Positions 11,303 to 21,420 of a stretch of 64,000 nucleotides of DNA are shown here, piece by piece (position 1 is the first letter of the stretch; each line of letters begins with the position of its first letter). Under the pieces are notes generated by a model. That model searched no databases and was not told the origin of the DNA. It worked only from the letters and a program-made list of their open reading frames with translations. The stretch lies in NCBI GenBank assembly GCA_903632075.3, contig CAHIKZ030005440.1, forward strand, positions 1,040,001-1,104,000, written 5' to 3'. The position numbers and the translations under genes were made by a program. This stretch comes from Acanthosepion pharaonis. Its lineage: Eukaryota; Mollusca; Cephalopoda; Sepiida; Sepiidae.

Positions 11303-11305
<3 letters not shown>
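10265..11305. mobile_element. ~1-kb inverted-repeat (fold-back) element
   Basis: The left arm, 10265 to about 10545, is the inverse of the right arm, about 11080 to 11305. Matching landmarks are CAGCACAGGTCA against TTGACCAGTGCTG at the ends, AGCTAATTTGAGGGCGCTGA (10332) against its inverse near 11250, and TCGTAGAAACC (10486) against its inverse at 11127. The centre is AT-rich and non-coding. A (TCTG)n/(TCTA)n tract abuts the right end. Confidence 0.6.
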
Positions 11306-11333
<28 letters not shown>

Positions 11334-12229
11334 TCTATCTAAGCCTGCTCATTATCTATTTGTATTGCATTTTGGTATCTGACAATGATTCAATTTTGCG
11401 AATTTGTACTGAAGCGTCATAACTTCACGTCATTTCCGTTTTTGTGTATGAAAACGAAATTAGAAGACAAGTATATGCATTTTTTGGGTTGTCCTTTAGT
11501 TGCAGCTGATGTAACGAAAAAGAAAAAAAAAACAAGAATATAAATAAAAGTAAAATAAAAAATAAGTAAATAAAAAAAAAAAGATATATCAAAATTCCTG
11601 AAATTAATTGATTCAGGATTTTAAGAAATTTTCATCTTGAAATTTCGAGAATAATACTTCACACTTCCGAGAAGTATTTCATGTTCAGACACTTTCTTAT
11701 TCATTATTGTCCCCGGTTGTTACTAGAGTGTGGGAGAATATCAGCAGCCCACCTCCCACTGCTTGCTGAGGCTTCAGAATACGTCGACTGCACATCTTCA
11801 GAGGGGTAAGACCAAAACATGAGGCGTTCTAAGTAAGACGATAAACTACGTCCAACAGCAATGCCTCTGATCAGGAAGCCTTGAGGAGCGTGGAACCACC
11901 TCTTAATTGCTGGTGTTCCCAGGTCCACTCAGATCCGGAGTGGTAACACCTGTTAGGGTCCCAACTATGGGCAAATAGTTAACTCACAAATTGGTTTTAA
12001 AACAATATGAAAGTGTAAAAATAAGTTTTTATATCAGCAATAATTTTTTCTAGAAAAAAAATTACCAGCAATACTGTTATGGGGTCCACCCCTTTTTCAT
12101 ACAAATGGACTCGACCAGTGCGTACCTGGACTGCTGCCGTTAAATACCCAGAGTCAGAGTAGACAGGGAGAGACAGAGATTGTGATTGAGTTGGAGGTAG
12201 AGTAATAGTGTGATCATTATTTACATTAT
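11306..12229. other. short (TCTA)n, A-rich stretch, unassigned sequence
   Basis: (TCTG)n/(TCTA)n at 11306-11341, then an A-rich tract near 11518-11585. 11700-12200 has more balanced composition but no recognisable gene; the 74-residue minus frame at 11704-11928 has no family I know. Confidence 0.5.
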
Positions 12230-13935
12230 TCCCAGAAATATAGAGAGATACTGAAAGGCCGAAACGTTGTAATAAATATGGCGGCAAAGATGAAGACAAT
12301 AGTCCGAATAATGTAAATAGTGTACATAATACCTCATCTCGAGAAATATAGACAGATAATGAAAGGCCGAAACGTTGTAATAAATATGGCGACAAAGATG
12401 AGGACAATAGTCCGAATAATGTAAATAGTGTACATAATACCTCATCTCAGAAATATAGAGAGATACTGAAAGGCCGAAACGTTGTAATAAATATGGCGGC
12501 AAAGATGAAGACAGTAGTCCGAATAATGTAAATAGTGTACATAATACCTCATCCCAGAAATATAGAGAGATACTGAAAGGCCGAAACGTTGTAATAAATA
12601 TGGCGGCAAAGATGAAGACAGTAGTCCGAATAATGTAAATAGTGTACATAATACCTCATCTCAGAAATATAGACAGATACTGAAAGGCCGAAACGTTGTA
12701 ATAAATATGGCAACAAAGATGAGGACAATAGTCCGAATAATGTAAATAGTGTACATAATACCTCATCTCAGAAATATAGACAGATACTGAAGGGCCGAAA
12801 CGTTGTAATAAATATGGCGACAAAGATAGGGACAAAAGTCCGAATAATGTAAATAGTGTACATAATACCTCATCCCAGAAATATAGAGAGATACTGAAAG
12901 GCCGAAACGTTGTAATAAATATGGCGACAAAGATGAGGACAATAGTCCGAATAATGTAAATAGTGTACATAATACCTCATCTCAGAAAATATAGACAGAT
13001 ACAAAGATGAAAGGCCGAATAATGTAAATTGTACCTCATCTAACAGATATGAAAGGCCGAAACGTTGTAATAAAGATGCAAAGGACAATAGTCCGAATAA
13101 TGTAAATAGTGTACATAATACCTCATCCCAGAAATATAGAGAGATACTGAAAACTAAACGTTGTTAAAATGGAGACAAAGATAGGGACAAAAGTCCGAAT
13201 AAAAATATTTTCTGGCTTTTAAATAAGGCCGAAATGTTGTAATAAAAGGCGACAAAGATGAGGACAATAGTCCGAATAATGTAAAATAAAACACATAATA
13301 TCAGTCATCTCAGAAATATTTTACGAACTATATAGAAATTGTAATAAAAATATGGCGGCAAAGATGAAGAAATAGTCCGAATAATGTAAATAGTTTAAAT
13401 CATCCCAGAAATAAAGAGATACTGAAAGGATTGTTGGAAAAATATGGCGGCAAAGATGAAGCATCCGAATAATGTAAATAGTGTGTTGAATACCTCATCC
13501 CAGAAATATATAGAGATACTGAAAGTCCGAAACGTTGTAATAAATAGGGACAAAGATAGGGACAAAAGTCCGAATAATGTAAATAGTGTACATAATACCT
13601 CATCCCAGAAATATAGAGAGAATGAAAGAAACGTTGTAATAAATATGGCGGCAAAAATGAAGACAGTAGTCCGAATAATGTAAAGGTGTACATAATACCT
13701 CATCTCAGAAATATAGACAGACTGGGGGCCGAAACGTTGTAATAAATATGGCGACAAAGATGAGGACAATAGTCCGAATAATGTAAATAGTGTAATAATA
13801 CCTCATCTCAGAAATGAACAGATACTGAAAGGCCGAAATGTTGTAATAAATATGGCGACAAAGATGAGGACAATAGTCCGAATAATGTAAATAGTGTACA
13901 TAATACCTCATCTCAGAAATATAGACAGAAACTAA
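12230..13935 (+). repeat. 107-bp satellite array, decayed
   Basis: About 16 head-to-tail monomers carry GGCCGAAACGTTGTAATAAA, then GTCCGAATAATGTAAATAGT, then CCTCATCTCAGAAATATAGA. Units from about 12230 to 12960 are regular. From 13000 onward many short deletions appear, and an insert of the TTTTCTGGCTT repeat lies near 13205. The unit length is not a multiple of three, so the minus-strand open frames are repeat translations. There is no SINE head at the 5' side. Confidence 0.9.
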
Positions 13936-14545
13936 ATTCTTGTAATCTAAAAATATTTTCTGGCTTTAAATAACTTGAAAAGGTTGACTACATGTAAAAG
14001 AAAACAAATTTATCAGTCAGCCCTTATCTTTTACGACACTATATAGAGATAGTTAAATTTTTGCTCCCGTCCTAAATCGTACCCTTAAGGTACCTTTAAG
14101 TCGTTAATAAACATTGGATTTCAGTGATTGGTGGAAAGGTATTTCCTGCCTGCATCTTAAATGTCATTGCTGTTGAACACTGACCGAAACCAGGGGTGGG
14201 GTTTAAAGGCATCGATGTCTATTTGCGTGTATTGATGCAATACAGAAAGGCCGAACAGGGAAATAATATTTCAAAGGTCCCTGTGACCTTCACAGTGATT
14301 GAGATGGGGGGGGCTGGGTACTAGGAATTACTGAGCTCAAAGGCGAGCGATTTGAAGAGAAGGAGACACATTTAGTGAACGAGCGAATGTATGCAGCCAG
14401 ACATCTGCGTCAGTCTTGAGATGTTTCCTATGATTTAAGCATTAAATCTCCTCAGAGATTTTGAGGGTCCAACTCAGGCTCCACCCCCCTCCGACCAAGA
14501 CAGAAGGACGCTAAGATCAAAAGAGTGCATGCCGTTTGATTTCAC
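13936..14545. other. SINE-tail unit fragment, then unassigned sequence
   Basis: 13936-14040 matches the 310-bp unit of 1850-2478 (TTTTCTGGCTTTAAATAA). 14050-14545 is less AT-rich, has a run of G at 14307-14313, and shows no gene I can recognise. Confidence 0.5.
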
Positions 14546-14554
14546 CTTCATTCA

Positions 14555-14726
14555 ACCTCTTTCTTTCTTTCTTTCTTTCTTCTAGTCATAAGTTTTTGAT
14601 TGATTGATTGATTCTTTCTTTTTTCTTTCTTTTTTTCTTTCTTTACCATTCGTTTAACCTTGTTGCTTTCATTCTTTCTTTCTTACTTCCTTTCTTCATC
14701 GAAATTCTTACATCCTTGCTTATTTT

Positions 14727-14781
<55 letters not shown>

Positions 14782-14938
14782 CTTCTTTCTTTAATCTAAG
14801 AATAATTCTGTCTTTCAGTTCGTTTAAACTGTTGCTTCTATTTTTCGTTCATGTGTTTTAATTCTCGTCATTTTCTTTTTTTCTTTTTTTTCTTTCTTTT
14901 TTCTTTCTTTCTTTCTTTCTTTTTAGTCCTCCCTATTT

Positions 14939-14981
<43 letters not shown>

Positions 14982-15729
14982 CTTCTTTCTTTAATCTAAG
15001 AATTATTCTGTCTTTCAGTTCGTTTAAACTGTTGCTTCTTTTTTTCGTTCATGTGTTTTAATTCTCGTCATTTTCTTTTTTTCTTTTTTTTCTTTCTTTT
15101 TTCTTTCTTTCTTTCTTTCTTTCTTTTTAGTCCTCCCTATTTTCTTTCTTTCTTTCTTTCTTTCTTTCTTTCACTTCTTTCTTTAATCTAAGAATTATTC
15201 TGTCTTTCAGTTCGTTTAAACTGTTGCTTCTTTTTTTCGTTCATGTGTTTTAATTCTTGTCATTTTCTTTTTTTCTTTTTTTTCTTTCTTTTTTCTTTCT
15301 TTCTTTCTTTCTTTCTTCCTTTCTTTTTTTCCTCCTATTTTCTTTCTTTCTTTTTCTTTCTTTCTTCCTTCTTTCTTTAATCTAAGAATTATTCTGTCTT
15401 TCAGTTCGTTTAAACTGTTTGCTTCTTTTTTCGTTCATGTGTTTTAATTCTCGTCATTTTCTTTTTTTTCTTTTTTTTTTTTCTTTTTCTTTCTTTCTTT
15501 CTTTTCTTTCTTTTTAGTCCTCCTTTTTTCTTTCTTTCTTTCTTTCTTTTCTTTCTTTCTTTCCACTTCTTTCTTTAATCTAAGAATTATTCTGTCTTTC
15601 AGTTCGTTTAAACTGTTGTTTTTTTTTTCGTTCATGTGTTTTAATTCTCGTCATTTTCTTTTTTTCTTTTTTTTCTTTCTTTTTTCTTTCTTTCTTTCTT
15701 TCTTTCTTTCTTTTTAGTCCTCCCTATTT

Positions 15730-15764
<35 letters not shown>

Positions 15765-15925
15765 CTTCTTTCTTTAATCTAAGAATTATTCTGTCTTTCA
15801 GTTCGTTTAAACTGTTGCTTCTTTTTTTCGTTCATGTGTTTTAATTCTCGTCATTTTCTTTTTTTCTTTTTTCTTTCTTTTTCTTTCTTTTTTCTTTCTT
15901 TCTTTCTTTTTAGTCCTCCCTATTT

Positions 15926-15957
<32 letters not shown>

Positions 15958-16095
15958 TAATCTAAGAATTATTCTGTCTTTCAGTTCGTTTAAACTGTTG
16001 CTTCTTTTTTTCTTTCTTGTGTTTTAATTCTCGTCATTTTCTTTCTTTTTTCTTTCTTTCTTTCTTTCTTTCTTTCTTTTTAGTCCTCCCTATTT

Positions 16096-16146
<51 letters not shown>

Positions 16147-16536
16147 CCTTTTTCTTTAATCTAAGAATAATACTGTCTTTCAGTTCGTTTAAACTTGCTT
16201 CTTTTTTCTTTTTTGCGTTTTAATTCTCGTCATTTTCTTTCTTACTTTCTTTCTTTCTTTTTTCTTACTTTCTTTCTTTCTTTTTTTCTTTCTTTCTTTC
16301 TTTCTTGTTTTCTAATCCTCCTTATTTTATTTCTTTCTTTCTTCTTGTCATAATTTTTTAATTAATTAATTTATTTATTCATTCTTTCTTTTTTCTTTCA
16401 ATTCGTTTAACCTTGTTTCTTTCTTTCAAGTAGTCATAATTCTTTCTTTTTCTCTTTGTTTCTTGCTTCATTGACATTCGTGCAAACTTGTTGCTTTCTT
16501 TCATCTAATAATTCTGTCGTTCAATTCGTTTAACAT

Positions 16537-16571
<35 letters not shown>

Positions 16572-16615
16572 AGTCCTCCTTATTTTCTTTCTTTTTCTTT
16601 CTTTCTTTCTTTCCA
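14555..16615. repeat. (CTTT)n array with a ~195-bp higher-order unit
   Basis: A polypyrimidine stretch of 2 kb. The non-CTTT landmarks TTAATCTAAGAATTATTCTG, CAGTTCGTTTAAACTG and TAGTCCTCCCTATTTT recur in the same order. TAATCTAAG starts lie near 14792, 14992, 15184, 15378, 15576, 15774, 15958 and 16157, so the period is 184-200 bp. The phenylalanine/leucine/serine frames are repeat translations. Confidence 0.9.
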
Positions 16616-17444
16616 TCCTATTTCAGATATTTATTTTTTGTCCATCTCTGCTTGCACTTCAGACACTTCACAATGACATCGATCGATAGACTGAATTAGA
16701 CTCACACGGAAAGTAACCCCCCACCCCCTAAAAAAAAGAGTCTTTAAAAATAAACAATTCCTCGTCGTGAGAATTTAAAAAAGTGGGTGAGAGAAATACC
16801 GTGGGGTGAGAAGTCGCAAAATGGTCGAATAAGCAAAAGAAGCCAAGTTTTCTGTTGTCTCCATTCCTTTGATGTTTCCTAACCCAACCCAAACTTAAAA
16901 ACATTTTTTTTGTGTGTCATCTCCCTCACATTTTTGTCTCCAAATTCTTGTCATCCCCGACATCTCCACCCGTAATGTTAGCCAACTCTCGTATTAGGCG
17001 AGATTTTACTCGTGACTAAACTTTTTTTTTTTTTTATAAAAATATTCTTTCTGATCATTTTTTTTGTTCTTATTAATTTATTTCTGCAAATGTTTTGGTC
17101 TTCTGACCTTTGGGTAAGGTGTCAGTTGGTTCTGTGGCGGAGCCTCAGAGAATCGACCAGCCATCTGATTGAATTTGCTTGTTGAATCATCCTCTAGGAC
17201 CAAGAGCACCAGGACGCACAAATTTGAACCGTGCGTTCCAAAAGATGGAATAGAAGCAGGAGGAATCTACAGGAAGACAAACGAGAAGAATAAAGAGGCC
17301 GACAGATACAAGAGACTTTAGGAAGAAAGCTTTTAATTTGCCGAAATATTTGCTGACGTTCACATTACAGTCGTTCTCAGCTGCCGTTTGACGCGGCGCA
17401 ATAGGGTGCCGCGCAATTTTTTTAAGCGAGCCGCGAAATATTGT

Positions 17445-17450
<6 letters not shown>
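16616..17450. other. unassigned sequence
   Basis: AT-rich sequence containing a polyT at 17022-17035. A more GC-balanced patch at 17390-17450 contains GACGCGGCGCAATAGGG. I see no gene. A (TA)n tract follows at 17452-17504. Confidence 0.5.
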
Positions 17451-17504
<54 letters not shown>

Positions 17505-17506
<2 letters not shown>

Positions 17507-18079
17507 TATTATAAAACGCAGATTGTGTGTGTGCGTTTGTACGTTTATATATTGGATCGTATTTCCTACATTTTTCAACCGGTTTCAACAAAACTTCACA
17601 GGACTACGTAAAATTACCTTGCGGTGGTTCTGACAGCGCCAAAAATTGGAGAAACAAAATTGTTTTTGCACGAAATCAATTTGAAAACACGATTAAGAGG
17701 CATTAATGAAAGGGGGACAACTCATATCGAGTTATACTTATTATAAAACCCAGGTTGTTTGTGCGTGTGTGTGTGTTCGTTTATATATGGGATCGGATTT
17801 CCTACATTTTTCAACCGATTTCAACAAAACTTCACCTTTTTTTTGGCAGGTAGTGTTTCTTATTGTCTTGCACACTTTTTTCTTTATTTTTACATTCAGA
17901 ATGCTTTAAAAATTCCATTTAAAAGACAATTGTTTATAATAAAATTCTATTCAATCGGTAGACTCATAACGATTGAAAACAATGTTTTTGTTTGAGTTTG
18001 GGTTTGACCAATTCGTAAAAAAAAAAACCCAAAAATAACTTACTGTCACATCCCTGAGCAACGCTGGGCTCTACTACTA

Positions 18080-18080
<1 letters not shown>
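17505..18080 (-). mobile_element. dispersed element G, copy 2
   Basis: Reverse orientation of 8043-8760. It starts TCTTATTATAAAACGCAG and ends with the inverse of CTAGTAGTAGAG...GCTCAGGG. The (GT)n positions are present but short (17524-17535 and 17760-17776). It is flanked by (TA)n on both sides, the 3' one continuing into (GT)n at 18138-18162. Confidence 0.65.
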
Positions 18081-18162
<82 letters not shown>

Positions 18163-18163
<1 letters not shown>

Positions 18164-18945
18164 TGGTACGTAGAAAAATAGGAAAGAACAAGTTAGGTAA
18201 ATAATCCGGAGTTTTTTAGTATTTTTTTTTATTTTTAAATATCAGTGCTCCATACAGAAGTAGAGCTAAAATTAAATTTTTTTCTCCTGAATTTTCGCTT
18301 GAGGATGAAACAGGGCTTGATGCCTGAATTCAATTTAATTTTAATAATTATATTGAGGGTTTCGGCTCTCGTTTTTGAAACATGAGAACTCTTATGTATC
18401 GAAGGAATCATATTTTAAAAAAAAATAATTATATATATATATATATAAATTACGAAAAACCTAATTACAGCTTCTTTCTCTTTACTTCCCCCTTCTTCCT
18501 TTTTTCTTTTTCTTTTTCTCTCTTCTCCCCTCCCCTTTCAACATATCATTTCCGTTAAGTTGACCGATTAAATAGGTCAATGTCTGGTCCCTCCTCCCTC
18601 AATACTAAGTATGATTGAAAGAAATATAAAAATAAACCCTCTCTAAACTCGACCATGTCTCTCACACCACTCCTCGCTACCCTCTCTGTTAGATTACATA
18701 ATCTTAATACTACCCGTCAAAAGTGTGACTCTTCATTTCATTTTTCGTTTTATCTTTTGGGAGTGATTTCTGATGATCCAGCGTCCTTTTAAAAGGGCTC
18801 TGGTGAAATAAATTATTACAATGGAACCTTAAAGTGGCCTGTTTATATATATATATATAGTAGTAATTGTACAGCGTTAGTATTTGAATAAATGAAGAAG
18901 TATTAAACGTTTTATCCCACATTAGCTAAAAAGTCTCTCTGAGTT
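18163..18945. other. unassigned AT-rich sequence
   Basis: It contains a CT-rich patch at 18470-18540 and short (TA)n tracts near 18431 and 18847. No gene recognised. Confidence 0.5.
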
Positions 18946-18949
18946 TTCA

Positions 18950-19287
18950 ATATTTTATTTATGCGAATTAGGCTTCTCAACCCTAACATAAGAAGCGAGA
19001 AAGACAATGCTCAACTGAAGAAGAAATGAGGGTCTGCTTATCGCACATTCGACTATACATTGGATAAATCGGGGGGTAGGCACAAGTTTCACGCTAAATA
19101 AGCTGCGCAAATAGTTGAATAGAAACATTGAAATAAGTAACTTCGTATATGTGTATGTATTTTTTAAAATCTATGTTTTATTTCATAACGTGTAAATATA
19201 CACAGTTTAATGGTTTTACATTACGTGATAATTTCTTTTGCTCTGAGGTATGACGTTGCTTAAAAAGGGTAAGAAACACTGGTATAC
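18950..19287 (-). mobile_element. hAT-like end fragment, copy a
   Basis: It shares with 19960-20305 the order CTTCTCAACACT-like, CAACTGAA(G/T)AAGAAATGAG, TTATCGCACATTCGAC and GTTGAATAGAAACATTGAAA. It ends AAGGGTAAGAAACACTGG. The end resembles the CAGTGTTTCTCAA-type inverted terminus of hAT elements read in reverse. It has no transposase frame. Confidence 0.5.
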
Positions 19288-19429
19288 GCTATTGTAGTTT
19301 TCATCACACTTGAGGTTGTCTTTACTAATCTCCAAAAATGTCTTCCTTTATATCCAATCTCTAAAGAGGTCCAAATCATGGCATTTTTACTCTAATGCAA
19401 ACCGGACAATTGTAAATTGTGCAAATAAT

Positions 19430-19935
19430 TACAATAGCTCACCTCAGAAATATAGACAGATCCCAAAGAAGGCCGGAGCGTACAACGGCCGAAACGTCGT
19501 GAATATGGCAACGAAGATGGGAACAACAGTTTGAACAATGTAAATAATGTGAATAATTACAATACCTCATTTCAGAAATATAGACAGATCCGGAAGAAGG
19601 CCGAGTCGTACAACGGCCGAAACGTCGAGAATATGGCAACGAAGATGGGAACAACAGTTTGAACAATGTAAATAATGTGAATATTTACAATACCTCATTT
19701 CAGAAATATAGACAGATCCGGAAGAAGGACGGAGCGTACAACGGCCGAAACGTCGAGAATATGGCAACGAAGATGGGAACAACAGTTTGAACAATGTAAA
19801 TAATGTGAATAATTACAATACCTCATTTCAGAAATATAGACAGATCCGGAAGAAGGCCGAGTCGTACAACGGCCGAAACGTCATGAACATGGCAACAAAG
19901 ATTAGGACAACAGCCCGAACAATGTTAATAATGTA
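19430..19935 (+). repeat. 128-bp satellite array (family 2)
   Basis: About four monomers; GGCCGAAACGTC recurs at 19487, 19615, 19743 and 19871, exactly 128 bp apart. Each carries GAAGAAGGCCGAGTCGTACA (or variants) and CGGCCGAAACGTC, so the hairpin arm lost from the 107-bp satellite is retained. The array lies between the two hAT-like fragments. Confidence 0.9.
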
Positions 19936-19959
19936 AATTAGGATTTATCAGTTTGTTCG

Positions 19960-20305
19960 CAATTTTCTTTCTTATTCATGTGAATTAATCTTCTCAACAC
20001 TAAATAACATGAAAAATAAGAAAGAAAAAATTAAGCTCAACTGAATAAGAAATGAGGGTCTACTTATCGCACATTCGACAAACATCGAAGAAATTCCGAC
20101 AAAAACACCAGACAGAGGTTTCACACTAAATAGGCGACACAACTAGTTGAATAGAAACATTGAAATAAGATAAATTCATATTTGTGGTGTATTTTAAAAA
20201 AAAAAAAACTATGATTTTATTTCATAACATTAAACAAAGTGCACCATAATATTTTCATTTGCACCCAGGTGTGCCATTGCTTAAAAAAGTTGAGAAACAC
20301 TAGTC
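19960..20305 (-). mobile_element. hAT-like end fragment, copy b
   Basis: Same order of landmarks as 18950-19287, ending GTTGAGAAACACTAGT. Copies a and b have the same orientation and bracket the 128-bp satellite. This suggests either insertion of the satellite into a duplicated element or duplication of the flank. Confidence 0.5.
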
Positions 20306-20307
20306 TA

Positions 20308-20487
20308 GATTCATTACGACTGAGTAGTGGGTTCGATCCTTACTGGATGTACCGTACTTTCGGCTTTGTGACACATCTGAGCTAAGCTTAGAAAATCAGA
20401 CCATTTTGACGTGATGCGTTGTTTAACAAGCTTGTCTCTCTATATCAATGACGACTGAATACTGGGTTCGATCCTAGCTCGAGAAGA
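20308..20487 (+). mobile_element. tRNA-derived SINE family C, two heads in tandem
   Basis: Two B boxes, GGGTTCGATCC at about 20331 and again near 20466, each preceded by (A/G)ACGACTGA(A/G)TA. The text CGGCTTTGTGACACATCTGA between them is the family's body. Other family C copies lie at 42462-42575 and 55515-55644 (both reverse) and 44001-44145. Confidence 0.6.
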
Positions 20488-21420
20488 AAAAAAATGTGCG
20501 CAGCGACTAAAATTTTTGACAATGATGTCCACGCTATACAAGAGCCACTCAAGGTAGATTGTTACAGAGTAAGAGGCACAGTTTATGCTGATATGTATAA
20601 GACAACGGTTAACCCTGGACTTGAACATGTTAAGATTGTAGTGATCGGGGAAGCATCCTCTTGGGAGTCGGTTCCACAAAGCAGGTAGAGGGTTACAGAG
20701 TAAGAGGCACAATTTATGGGGATATGTGGGGAAGATAAAGGTTAAGCCTAGACATGAATATGTTAAGATTGTAGTGATAGGGGAAGCATCCTCTTGGGAG
20801 TCAGTTCTACAAATCAGAGGGTTACAGAGTAAGAGACACAGTTTATGGCGATATGTGGGGAAGATAAAGGTTAAGCCTAGACATGAATATGTTAAGATTG
20901 TAGTGATCGGGGAAGCATCCTCTTGGGTGTCGGCCCCACAAAGCAGGCAGAGGGTTAAAGAATAAGAGGCACAGTTTATGGGGATATGTGAGGAAGATAA
21001 AGGTTAAGCCTAGACTTTAACATGTTAAGATTGTAGTGATCGAGGAAGTATCCACTTGGGAGTCGGTTCCACAAAGCAGTTTATGGGGATATGTGAGGAA
21101 CATAATGGTTGATCCTAGATTTGAAAAGATTGTTGTGATCGGGGAAGCACCCTCTTGGGAATCGGCTCCACAAAGCAGGGAGAGGGTTACAGAATAAAAG
21201 TCCCAGTTTATTGGGATATGTGGGGAAGATAACAGTTAACCCTAGACTTAAACAGGTTAAGATTGTGGTGATCGGGGAAGCATCCTCTCGGGGGTTCGTT
21301 CTACAAAGCCGGTAGAGGGTTTCAGATTAATTGGCACAGCTTATACTGATATGTTTGTAAAATAACAGTTAGTCTTGGACAGGAATAGGTTAAGATTGTA
21401 AAGATCCGAAATCATCTTGG
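20488..21420 (-). repeat. LINE family B 3' ends in tandem (seven units)
   Basis: Units of about 130 bp carry (plus strand) GTGATCGGGGAAGCATCCTC near 20641, 20774, 20904, 21034, 21135 and 21268, with a degenerate one near 21400. On the minus strand each encodes the RT C-terminal word NRLPRGCFPDHYN followed by NRYL-like codons and the start of the 3' UTR. The array therefore multiplies the very end of a non-LTR retrotransposon gene. One unit is shortened by about 30 bp. The short open frames here are pieces of this. Confidence 0.75.

Noticed and set aside
12221..13088. Minus-strand frames of 100-142 codons with repeated VHYLHYSDYC words
   Set aside because: Translation of the 107-bp satellite; the period is not a multiple of three, so the frame changes from unit to unit.
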